Positions 29,943 through 41,475 of a stretch of 64,000 bases of DNA are shown in pieces; within the stretch, counting starts at the first letter, position 1; each line of letters opens with the position of its first letter. The stretch covers positions 7,564,001 through 7,628,000 of the forward strand of contig NC_060060.1 in the NCBI RefSeq assembly GCF_020283565.1, written 5' to 3'. The translations under genes were made by a program, and so were the position numbers. The notes beneath the pieces were generated by a model, which saw only the letters and a program-made list of their open reading frames with translations, did no database searches and was not told the origin of the DNA. Source of the DNA: Trifolium pratense (taxonomy: Eukaryota > Streptophyta > Magnoliopsida > Fabales > Fabaceae).

Positions 29943-32688
29943 ATTATATAAACATAAATTAAATTATGTTAAATCAAGTAATCACATATCATCAATTAAT
30001 CACAAAAACATGTATTAATTACACAAAATAATATATCAGTACCATCACTTAAAAATCATTCAGGAACAAAAATATTATAATACTGTCAAATAAATCAAAT
30101 CACCAAAATTAGTTAGTAATCAGGAATATAATATCTTATATAACTCATCATCCAAAGTTAGTCTTCTAACTTATTGGTATTATATTTGAGAAACCTACTC
30201 CATGGAGACTCCTATCATGAACATACGGTCGTTTCAACTGCCATTGAACATACGGTCGCTTTAACTGTCATATCATGGTTGTTTGCAATGAGCATATATC
30301 CAATAACCCCAACCATTCTGGTCCGAGCATCGCACCTTATTATAGATAGTCCTGCACAGTTAGGTTTCACCACGTCGGGTTTTATGATTTCCTCTAGTCA
30401 AAGGGGTTGCCGCTGACTATTGGTCGATGAACCCCAATAGGTTTGTAGGCGACCTAGTTGAACCTATCATCAGTCTTACATACTTTATAGTATGATAAGA
30501 AACAACTTATTCTACTCTTCCCCTACCCAAGGTGATTGATTATGTAATGTTGTAAAAATTGGACTTAATCACAATATTCAAACATATATTAATTTAAGTA
30601 ATTCAACAAATATTATAGAGAATAAATTAAAATAAAGTTCATAAGAACTTATCTCTTGTATGTGTAGTAGTTTGATGTCAACCGCATAGTAAACAACCAC
30701 AAAATCATAAACCTGCAAAATAGTGAACCATGATACAATACCTGAGGCGTGCTGATCGCACTGTCCTTAAGGATTCATCCGCCTCATAAGCGCAAATCCT
30801 CCAGGATTCAACAGATCCTTCCCGAATATGAATCATATCCGAGATGACAGAACTAACAAGAAGTTAATAATACCGGTGATGTAATCCAGGAAGATAATAC
30901 CTCAATTTTCTCATAAGGAAAATAATTTCACCTCTATTTTAGGTCACATATGAAAGCAAAGAAAAGAAGTAGCCATAAGTAGAAAACGTGAGTATGGGTA
31001 TCTTCATACTCTCACCGTTCACTCCCTTTATCTATATACTATATATACTCATGTTATGATTAAAATAAATTATGCAAGCATAACCATAATTCCTAGCAAT
31101 AATTAGTATTGAAACCAAATAATAGGAATTAAGATAAACGTTTCTTTTGACCAAGTAAAAAACACATTTTAACAAATCATTAATAATTAATAATAATACT
31201 AATAATAATAACTATATTAAAATAATATATAAAATTATTTTAAATAACTTTAAAATAAATTATAAGATCAAAATATCCAACATGTAATTCTTCCACTTTA
31301 ATTTTCTTGGTTAATAATCAATATGAAACAGTTAATATCCGAAACTCATGATTACCTCAACTTTTTACCATAAGCATTCTAGCACATAAATGTCAAAATA
31401 TATAAATCAAAGGTATAGAGAATTTATCATAAAATATTATTCTAATTATCTAACTCATTAAACATGTTTTATAGTAAGATCGAGTTGTAACTTGAAAATG
31501 AGTTAATAACACTTATATTAATTTTATTCATATACCACATACTGTAAAACATAGAGTTTCAACTCCTAGGTCTTATAAATGGTATTATTTTTTTTAAAGC
31601 AATGAATGGTATTATCTATATGTATACATATAAAGAGATACAAATGTTTTGGTGTCGACTTTTCATAATACCAATAATATCCTTGATTTTTTTAGTAGCA
31701 ACAAAAATCTTTTATTAACTATTCCAAAAAAAATCTTTTATTAACTATTTAAAAAAAATCTTTTATTAACAAATTCACTATAACATAAGGCACATTTTGT
31801 TTTTGTAGAAACAAAAATATTTTATTAACAAATTCAGCATAACATAAAATATATATATATTTTTTTTGGACAAAAGTTAGACATAGGCGTCTGACCCGCT
31901 AGTTATAATAATAAGTGTTAATATAATCTCGTGAATTGTAACAAAAAAAATCCTATGAATCAAGACAAAAAAGTGTTATAAGTGGAACTCATACAATCTT
32001 ATAAGTGTTATAAGTGAACCAAGCCACATTCTCTTTAATTCCTTTTCTCCTCTTTCTTCATCTTGCTTTTCACCTATTTTACTTGACTATTTCACTCTTA
32101 CCATGACTCTCTAACCTTCAACTCCCTCACTATATAAGTCACTTAACAACTCTACTATTATCATTTAGTGTCTACCATTGGCTAAGCTCGTCGTCTCAAC
32201 ATGGCTAGCATCAACTAAGAACAACTGAAGAATGAGAATGTCAATTTAGTACAAATACTCTATCTTTTTATATGATCACCATTTTTTCCTGATATTTTTT
32301 TTTTAATTTTTCTATATCGACTTGTTCATGTTGATTGATATTTGTTTTTTTTGTGATACTACGTTCATGTTGATGGCTACAAAAAACTTTGTTGATGAAA
32401 ATTTCATGCATTAACTGTTTGATGATTAATTTATAGATTATTAATTGTGTATTTCATAGCCATGCATGTTTTATTGTTTATTTGGTCATCAATTTGCTTT
32501 GGTGAGCATTGATATTTGATCAGTAATTAACCTTTAATTAGTGTTTGTGTTTTTTGTTATTCTCAATTTAATATTTTAATTTTAATCAATCATTACTTCT
32601 ATCACTCACTTCTTGTACTTTTTAAAGTTTATATGAAGTTCCTCCACAATTTTATAGTTTTTCCTTTTCCAGTTTTTTATTTGTGTTG

Positions 32689-32721
<33 letters not shown>

Positions 32722-33047
32722 TTTATGAGAATTAACCCTAACAAAATACTGCACATATATCAAAATCTCACGATGATTATCGTTATAAATTATACGTACA
32801 TCTCAAAATTATACAAATAATAATAATTACTTTTGTTTGAGTGACATGTTCTGGCTAATAATATTTCTTAGGGTTAGGGTTAGAGTTTTGTTTGTTGGAT
32901 TGATAATTTGAATAACTGTTAGTATTATCTAAATATTAATGTTCTAAATATTGTTTAATAATTGATGTTTCGTTCTATGAAAATATTTTATATCATTAGA
33001 TTTGGTGCGGTGGTGCACAATATGTGTGATCATGGTGGTATAAGAGG
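29943..33047. other. Gene-poor AT-rich region
   Basis: No gene could be supported. A (TAA)n microsatellite lies at 32689-32722. A short GC-richer patch at 30730-30860 looks non-random (on the minus strand it has a frame with few stops) but shows no recognisable domain. Confidence 0.4.
32689..32722. repeat. (ATA)n microsatellite
   Basis: About eleven uninterrupted AAT triplets. Confidence 0.9.
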
Positions 33048-33452
33048 TCGTTTGTTATAGTTTATTTTAGATAAAAATCATTTTTTTTATAAAAAAGATC
33101 ACTTTTAAATGTTTTGCATATGTTTGTTACATATTTTTTAAATAATCAAAAGCTAAAAATAATCGGAAAAAAGCTAAAAATGAGAAGTTGCTTAGCTTCT
33201 AAAATAATATATTTTTTTAGGAGAGAGAAAATAAATGTTAAAAGAAGAAAGTTATTTTGTAATTAAAAAAATCACTTTTACATATTATATCTAAACAAAC
33301 TAAAGGTTGTTTTATTTTAAAAAAGTGATTTTTATTACAATAAACAAACACAAAGTAAATTCAACTTTTCTATAAAATCTCTAACAACTAATCTCTAAAT
33401 TATTTTACATCAAAATCACTATTTTTTTAACCTGTAACAAAAGGACCATAAA
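33048..33452. mobile_element. Degenerate MITE-like inverted repeat
   Basis: The left end GGTCGTTTGTTATAGTTTAT is approximately inverted at the right end, ATAAACC-like then CTGTAACAAAAGGACC. The arms are diverged and no target duplication is evident. Confidence 0.4.
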
Positions 33453-34473
33453 TCTCACTCTTAACAATTTTATCACCTAGTTAATGATAATTTTAATCTT
33501 CATTGGAGTTTGTATTTTAAAAACTTTTTTATAGAAAATAATGTTTTTAGTCTTTAAAATAGGCTCTTTATTTATTTTTGTATGAGATTTCCATACTAAT
33601 GACAAATTAGTTCCTCTATTATTATCAATCAGAGACTAATTTGTTTATAATATAAAAATGTTGAGAACTAATTTGATTTTTATTTTTATAGGAGCCTAAA
33701 TTAGTTAGTCAAAAAATTGCGAGAAAATAAAATGGATGTTAGTCTTTTTTAAAAAGCATTAATATTTTTTATTTTTAATATTTTATTTTTTCAATATGAT
33801 AGTTTATAATAAAGTCAAAGTTTTATAAAAATATTTTAACAAACAACTTTTAACATAAAAATAGTTTAAAATAAAAATTGTCAAACAACTTTAACTTTAT
33901 TTATAAAGTTCTTATTTTTAAGTTTTAACTTTATTCTAAAAGTTACTTTTAGACCATAAAAAAGTCGGGTCAAACGATACCTAAATACTTGAGAAATTGT
34001 TTTCCAACGATGCAACATTTAAGGTAAATAAATTTCTATAGTCCATGTTACCATATTTTTTACTTGTGGACAATTTATACTAGGACATCCACGCCACACC
34101 TGTTTTTAACATCGTCATTACTCCACCAAAATAAAATCGTCATCGTCGTCAAGAGAGGAAGAAATGAGAAAAATGTTCATAAAGTAAATGGAAATTGAAT
34201 GTAACACTTATTTTATCATAACCTTCGTACATGCTTTAGACATATATGATTGACTGTAAACTGAATTATTTCGAACATAATTTGAAATTCGACTTGATAG
34301 TAAATTTGCTAAACTTGAACTAAAAATTAGGTACGTTAACTAAATAAACTGAACTATATATATAATTTTACATGTCTGATTCATTGACTCAATTAAATAC
34401 ATATGACTTAAAAATATACAGATTAACCTTTAATTCATTAATGCACCGTTGGATTTTTATAATATATATAATT

Positions 34474-35555
34474 CTTTAATGCATTTTTTATCCCTCTATT
34501 TTCAAAAACCTGAACTTTTGATCCCCTATTTTAAAAGCCAACTTTTTGATCCCCTATTTTGAAAAATCTGAACTTTTGATCCCCCTATTTTAAAAGTCAA
34601 CTTTTTGGTCCCCCCATTTTGAAAAATATGAAGTTTTGATCCCCCTATTTTAGATTTTTCTGAATTGTAGTCACCGAACTCAATTTGGTCAATTTTTTGC
34701 TGATGTGTCAAATTCATTAATGACGTAACAGTTTCCATGTTGACAAAACATTACCATGTCATTAATTTTTTTTAAAATCAATAGTACCCATCCCCATACC
34801 CGTGGATTGAAAAAATACCCGTACTCATCCCAATACTCGCGTGGGTAACAATTTTTGCGCCCGTTCCCATACTCTATGGGTACCTAGGTACTCATACCCG
34901 TACTTGTTACCCGCATTTTTACTAAAACTAAATTGATCAATTATAAAATATCATATAATTTTAATAGAATTAAAAAAATTTCAAAGATTTTAATATTGAC
35001 TAATGAAAATTATAAACAAAATTATTACTAACCTTATGCTAAACTTCATATTTATGTTAAATATTCACATTATTTTTATATTATGTTATAAATAAACATT
35101 TTTATTAAAAATATATAATAGTTTAGTAGAGTTGTATTGTTTTAAATTGATTTACATATATTATAATATAATAATATAAATAAAATAAATAAATATATAT
35201 TATGCGGGTATGGGGTGGGGTGGGTACTAAGGTGCCCGTACCCGCACTCATACCCGTTCATTTTTGCGGGTAATTACCCATACCCGTACGCAAATGCGGA
35301 TTTTACCCTACCCGTTGTGGGCAATTTTTGCAGGTACCCTCTGGGTATGAGTCAAATTGCCATCCCTAGAAAAATCTAAAATAGGGGGATCAAAACTTCA
35401 GGTTTTTCAAAATAGGTGATCAAAAAGTTGGCTTTTAAAATAAGGGGATCAAAAGTTCAAATTTTTCAAAATAGGGGGATCAAAAAGTTGACTTTTAAAA
35501 TAGGGGATCAAAAGTTCAGGTTTTTCAAAATAGGGAGATCAAAAGTGCATTAAAG
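34474..35555. mobile_element. Long inverted-repeat element with internal short repeats and a nested insert
   Basis: Arms of about 190 bp (34474-34665 and 35368-35555) are inverted copies. Each is itself built from repeats of a phrase TTTTGATCCCCCTATTTT alternating with CTGAACTTTTGATC and GTCAACTTTTTGATC variants. Between them, at about 34790-35369, lies a second inverted structure rich in TACCCGTACC and GGGTATGGG, ending GCCATCCCTAG, which looks like a separate nested element. No protein is encoded and no clear target duplication was found. Confidence 0.6.
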
Positions 35556-36020
35556 CATTCTTAAATTAATATTTAAAATGTATCTTTTAAATTAATCTAT
35601 GTGTGTCTTCAAACAAACAACCTAAATATTAAAAAAACCTTTTGATTTTTAAATTATATGATTTTTTTAATAATGAAATTATATAATTCGAGCAAATAAG
35701 TTAAACTGAGTTTTCATTTTCAGTCTTATGAAAGTCGCTAAAGATTGAAAATCTTTTTCTTTTTAAAATAAGAAAAAGAAAGTAAAATGTGGCACTTCAA
35801 CAAAAAATGGGTTCATGGAGCATTTTTAAAGTAAAATGAAAATTCAATGACAAAATATATTTTTAAAATGCTTGACCAAAATTCAAATGATTACAGGCTA
35901 TTTAAACCTTATGATTTTTTATTTCTATTTTAACTAAATTAATAAAGAGAAAAAAAAATATGTATAGACAATATAATTACAACATGTTTTCCGCGACGTT
36001 AGTCCACTTAACCTCACTTT

Positions 36021-36408
36021 GGCTCTGTTTGGTAACACAAATAAGCTAGCTTATAGCTTATTATATGAGCTTATAAGCTTGTTTCAAAAAATTAGAGGTG
36101 TTTGATAACAAGCTTTTTGTACTAACTTATAGCTTTTTTCAGATGCTATTTCAAGTAGCATTTGAGCTTATAGCTTATAGCTTTTTACACTTTATTCCAC
36201 ATTTACCCTTTAATTTAATAACTACTCACTCTAAAAAATAAACTACCCACTATCAATTATGTAATTTTATATTTAATAACCACTTTAAAAGCTAATTTTA
36301 CCAAACACTTTAATTTCAATAAGCTAGCTTTTCAGCTATCAGCTATAAGCTAACTTTTCAGCTATCAGCTATCAGCTAGCTTATAGCTTATTTTTACCCA
36401 ACAGACCC
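36021..36408. mobile_element. MITE with GGCTCTGTTTGGTAA ends
   Basis: The left end GGCTCTGTTTGGTAA and the right end TTACCCAACAGACCC are inverted. The interior is filled with palindromic AGCTTATAGCT and AGCTATCAGCT repeats, giving a strong hairpin. The ends resemble hAT-type plant MITEs. It ends ~200 bp before the zinc-knuckle gene start. Confidence 0.65.
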
Positions 36409-36606
36409 TTTGTTGATATAATAATACGGAAGTTTGAAGCATTCTGAATATCTATAGTTTTTTTTTTAGTCGGTCCGCATTAAACTCATTAATAAAACAC
36501 TTTCATTGCACCAACAAAAAATAAAACAGTTTGATTAAAAAAAACTGAAGATCTGAAGCTGCGTGTGATTAGGGTTTGCAATTTGAAACTCTGAAATCTC
36601 AGCGGC

Positions 36607-39600
36607 ATGGGAAGGGAGGAGAAGTCCAAAGCCAAGGCAAGAGACCACGAACAACAACTCGATGAAATTAGCGACAATCTCGACGGCGCGTCCACTCCAT
36701 CGCTTGTGTTCAGCGGCGACGAAGACGATGACGACGAAGAAGCCAATCAAGATCTGAGCCTAAAAATCGTGGAAAAGGCACTACGAACGCGAGAGGCAAA
36801 GCTCGCTCCAAACGACGCCGTTTTGAATGACATCGGTTCACAGCAGTCTGAATTTACGGTGACGCAAAACGACGACGTTTTGGGTGGGCTGAACGGGGTA
36901 GCTGATATGGAAGTAATGGAGGAGAAGAAAATGGAGAATTTGACGGTGGAATCCGGGAATCAAAGTGTATGTCTTCGAATTTGATTTTATGTAGAATTGA
37001 ACTTCCTTAGTGTCTAACTCAATTTTGATAGATTGAAATACATGCTTAAATTACCCTTTGTAAATCAACCAGATTATGATTAGATTGAAAATTGAAACAG
37101 TTTTTTAGAGGGGCAAGATTGGAACTGCAACATTGAAATATTTGTTCAAAAAATTGCAATGTAACATGTATTTGATAAGCTTATGATTAAAATTTCTAGG
37201 AGTTTTTTGCTTAGAATCTATGATGAATGTAATGAATAAAAATGAATCAAATATTACAATCACATTTTGGGAAGGATATCTTGGATTTTTTTTAATGGTT
37301 TTCCTTTTTCTGTAGGTTATTATAGCTGCAGAACAAGAGGTGGAGGAAGAGATGATGAAAACCACAGAGAACCTTGAGTCTGTGGAAGCAAGTGCTGATC
37401 AGATAGGTGACAACATGGTTCTGCGAAAGCTGCTTGTGAGTTGATATATTTGATCTGAAATGTGATTGATTTTCAAAATACTCTACCCTGAGGAATGCTT
37501 AGTTGGGTATATCACCAGATGTTTCTTTTCTATCAGCGGGGTCCAAGATATTTTGACCCTCCAGATAGTAGTTGGGGAGCATGCTATAATTGTGGCGAGG
37601 AAGGTCACGCTGCTGTAAACTGTACAGCAGCGAAGCGGAAGAAACCGTGCTATGTATGTGGTGGTTTGGGACATGCTGCAAAACAATGTACTAAGGTATG
37701 TCTTTCCTATTGGCTTTTGAAGGTTTAAAAGTGCGTATAATGAGATCTACTTGATGCTCCTGTAGGCCCAGAGTTGCTACATCTGCAAAAAAGGTGACCA
37801 CCGAGCCAAAGACTGTCCAGAGAAGCACACGACTCCACGTGCTTCTAAAAGCCTGACAGTATGCTTGAAGTGTGGAAATTCTGGGCATGATATGTTTTCA
37901 TGCAGGAATGATTATTCACCAGATGATCTGAAGGTTGTTCTGTTCTTTTTTCTTGTTTATTACTAATTTTCTAAAGGTTCTTGATTGAGTTTGCACTAGA
38001 ATAGGATATGAATTGCTCAGTTAGTGACACTTTATTTCTTCTGTCTTATTAGGAAATTCAATGTTATGTCTGTAAGACATTTGGCCACTTATGTTGTGTC
38101 AATACCGCTGATGTAATACTGGGAGAAATTTCTTGTTACAAATGTGGTCAGATGGGTCATACTGGTTTGGTAAGTTTTATTTAATAAATTATATTTAGTA
38201 ATTTTTGTACCTTTCCCGAGATATGCATCTCTCTCTTTTGTATAACGTAGTCTTCTGTTCCTGTATCTCTTTACAAGGGAACAATTATTTGCTTACAAGT
38301 TCAACATTTCATTTAAAGTGTAAATATAATATAGTAATAAAGTGCTGAAAACACTAAAACATCTCTCTGTTGTCAATTGTGGATTGCAAAATATAGCAGG
38401 TTGTTCAGATTCTGCTTTACTACAACACTAAAACACCTCTATAACCGCTATTTGACAACACTGACATGTTTTGTAATGAGTTTGGTAATGAGTAACACAA
38501 AAAAGGGACTTTGTGAAGGATACCTATTATTCCAATCATTACCTTTTGAACTTATTTGATTCCCTCTGAAATTTATACTCACATTGCTTTAATTGTAATA
38601 TTATTTCCTGTATTGGTAACCAAAGAGGACCGAAGCTAAAGCTTGTTGTAATGATGTAGGTAATACATTTACATAGATGTTACAATATCTATGGTATAAA
38701 AATATGGTAGCGCCTTCTCTTTGCTAGTTCAGGTATATGCGGAGAAGTCTTGTAGAAGCATTAGTAAGAAGGGCAGGCTAGATGGAGGGTAGTCCAATAG
38801 TTAAATGTCGAGGTAGAACATTTGAAAACTATAGGCCAAACCATTGAGAACTTGGAGTTAAATGGGTCATCTCATCTTTAGGCATGATTCATGATAGGAT
38901 ATTAATAATTCACAATTAGATTGAAGAGAAGAAAATATGTCAAGTAATAGTAAGTAAGCACCCCTCCTCCTTTTACTTTTCCAATCCAATGACCATCATC
39001 GGGTATTCATCAACCATCCTCTTGTGAGGTTTTAACTTGCCATATTTTTGTATTTTAAAATATAATGCTGTATTAAAATATCTGGAGATATTACATTAGC
39101 ATTTTTCTTATTAAAATAGTGAATTCAATGGGGCTTAAACATTGAGGGGTTGAACTTGAATGTCATTTTCTCAACTATATGTTTATGAATAATTTTTTAA
39201 AGCTTTAACCCAACATATGAAATGCTTCCTTTTAAATAAATCTATTGGCAAATATAAAACTGAGAATCAATTGGTGCAGGCATGTTCAAGGTTGCAAGGT
39301 GAGACTACTGGTGCTGCCACACCCACTTTGTGCTACAGGTGTGGTGAAGGGGGACATTTTGCCCGAGAATGCACAAGTTCTATCAAGGTACAATTGATGC
39401 AGGCATGTTCAAGGTTTCAAGGTGAGACTACTGGTGCTGCCACACCTACTTTGTGCTATAGGTGTGGTGAAGGTGGACATTTTGCAAGAGAGTGCACAAA
39501 TTCTGTCAAGGTACATTTCAAAAATATATGGCTAGGTTACTAAAATTAATACAGCTGTTGGCGTTTTCTTTTTGTTGTTTAAATTTCATGTTCACATGTG

Positions 39601-40451
39601 TCGTAGAGTAAGTAGTTTCTTGACTGCTGCGTTTTCCTCCACAGGCTGGGAAGAAGGTTAGTGAATTCTCGAGCACAAAAAATAGGAGATCCTATAAAGA
39701 AAATGATTACACAGGACACTGGTCAGCACCTCATGACATGGGTAAGATGAACAAAAAGAAACGGCCTCTTACAGATGAAAGAGGTTTTACCACACCTAAG
39801 AAATCAAAGAGAAGAGGTGGCTGGATGACGGAGTTTCCTACAGAAGAAAGAAGCTTTACAACACCTAAGAAATCAAAGAGTAGAGGTGGCCGGACAAGGG
39901 AGCTTCCTACAGAAGAAAGAGCCTTTAAATCACCCAAGAAATCAAAGAGTAGAGCTGGCTGGATGGCGGACCATTCTACAGTAGAAAGAGGCTTTACAAC
40001 CCCCAAGAAATCAAAGAATAGAGGTGGCTGGACAACAGAGCATCCCACAGAAGAAAGAGGCTTTACAACCCCCAAGAAATCAAAGAGTAGAGGTGGCTGG
40101 ACAATGGAGCATCCTGCAGAAGAAAGAGATTTTCAAACTTCCATGAAATTCAATAGCAGAGGCGGTTGGACGACTGAGCACCCTGGAGAATTCTCTTATT
40201 CCAAGTCCAATGGGAGCAGTTGGAGGTCTGCGGGGACAACATATGCTAGAAGTACTAATATGCATGCGAGTGGTAGTGGAAGTCGAATTCCAGGTTGGAA
40301 TGGTCAACAACCTGAAGCCTCATATTTCCATCATAGATATTCGGCATCACGGTTTGGCAACTCCAATGATGATGGATATAGGAGAAGTAATTCGGCATCA
40401 AGGTTTGGCAACTCTAGCGCTGATGAATATAGGAGAAATAATTGGCGGTAG
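36607..40451 (+). CDS. Zinc-knuckle (CCHC) protein, probable RNA-binding
   Basis: Seven exons join in frame: 36607-36966, 37316-37435, 37537-37695, 37766-37933, 38053-38169, 39280-39510 and 39645-40451, giving 653 residues. The N-terminus (1-160) is acidic and helical. From ~176 come zinc knuckles of the form C-x2-C-x4-H-x4-C: CYNCGEEGHAAVNC, CYVCGGLGHAAKQC, CYICKKGDHRAKDC, CLKCGNSGHDMFSC, an incomplete one (CYVCKTFGHL), CYKCGQMGHTGLAC across an exon junction, and two nearly identical CYRCGEGGHFAREC. The C-terminus has six 23-residue repeats (TTPKKSKSRGGW core, ~39775-40190) and an Arg/Ser/Gly-rich tail. The knuckle array resembles plant CCHC proteins and yeast Air1/2 of the TRAMP RNA-surveillance complex; a nuclear RNA role is inference. 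Exon 6 contains a tandem exon duplication. Confidence 0.88.
39280..39510 (+). repeat. Tandem exon duplication (123-bp unit) inside the zinc-knuckle gene
   Basis: Segments 39280-39387 and 39403-39510 are 108-bp near-identical copies, each encoding one CCHC knuckle. They are separated by 15 bases that carry the duplicated donor (GT at 39388) and acceptor (AG at 39401-39402). Fifteen bases are too short for an intron, so they are read through as VQLMQ. Confidence 0.85.
39775..40190 (+). repeat. Six 69-bp coding repeats (23 residues each)
   Basis: In-frame copies of a unit with core FTTPKKSK, then RGGW, then HPTEER. The fourth and fifth copies are nearly identical, and the sixth is the most diverged (FQTSMKFNSRGGW). 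Each unit has a KK/R-rich patch. Confidence 0.85.
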
Positions 40452-41475
40452 CCTTCACCTTCATGTTCTTTATAATTCCATCCGTGAACTTGTTAAATGA
40501 TACCTACTTGCAAGTTTTTTAAATTAATATTCAATTTTTGCCTTCATGTTTTAAATTAATAATTGGAAAATTATTTGGTACCCTGGCAAAATTACTTCAA
40601 ACTTTAAATTTACTTTAAAATAATTATTAAATATAAAAAAAATGACATGACATTAAATAATTGGATGATGGGTTCGTACCCAACAAAATTTCAGAGTACC
40701 GTTGTGTTCAATACAATTGTCATAATACTTGCAATTCTGTCTATCATTTATGTTGAGGGCATCAAGTCTTCACCTTTGGTACTTATGTTTGTAACTTTAG
40801 CAGGGTTATGGTTTGAACATTAACTTTTTACTGCACCTGTACTATATTTATTTTCTTCCCTTTATCCTCTTGTTAGTTGGTTTGGCATCTTGGAGGTTGT
40901 TAGTTATCTGTCAAGTTTGGAAGGAATAATTTATCTGTCTATCTGTTTTACATTCAATCAATCTGTTTTCTATCGTTTTAGGGTGTCAAAAACTCTTTCA
41001 ACTTCCTTGGTTTCGAGGGCTCTGCATAACTAATCACCTTTTGCTCTTCGGGACTGAAGAAACTTTCTCAAGAAATTACTTCTACCGGAATTACTCAAAA
41101 TCCACAACCACAAAACACTCCCGATTTTGTTGATCCCTCCCAGATTCCTTCATAGCTGATGTCAAAAACCATCTAACCCGTTCGTTCCTTTGACGATCCA
41201 ATTCTCGATGCTTGATAAAGATGCAATGTTCACCCGGCCAACATAGGCCAAGAGCAATGATTGATAATCACAAAGTCAAAAGTGGTTACCTTTCGTAAAC
41301 CTATTTTGCAGATCAATCCAAAGATCTACATGATGCTCAAATACATGGCACTTTGAGCTATTTCTGCAGAGTACAGTTGATCTTACAACAGTACCCGGTA
41401 CGAGGTACATCATTTTTATAAAAACTAAGGTACGGGTACATCCATATAATTTTCTTTTAATATATATATATATAT
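40452..41475. other. 3' flank and spacer
   Basis: The region includes the 3' untranslated region of the zinc-knuckle gene. No other gene is seen. A TACCCGGTACGAGGTAC repeat lies near 41390. Confidence 0.4.

Noticed and set aside
32870..32888. TTAGGGTTAGGGTTAG telomere-like string
   Set aside because: Only about two and a half repeats; below what could be called interstitial telomeric sequence.
39388..39402. A 15-bp micro-intron between the duplicated exon copies
   Set aside because: Plant introns need roughly 60 bp or more; the bases are in frame and are best read as coding.
39731..40075. 114-codon minus-strand repeat protein
   Set aside because: Antisense of the 23-residue repeats of the zinc-knuckle gene.
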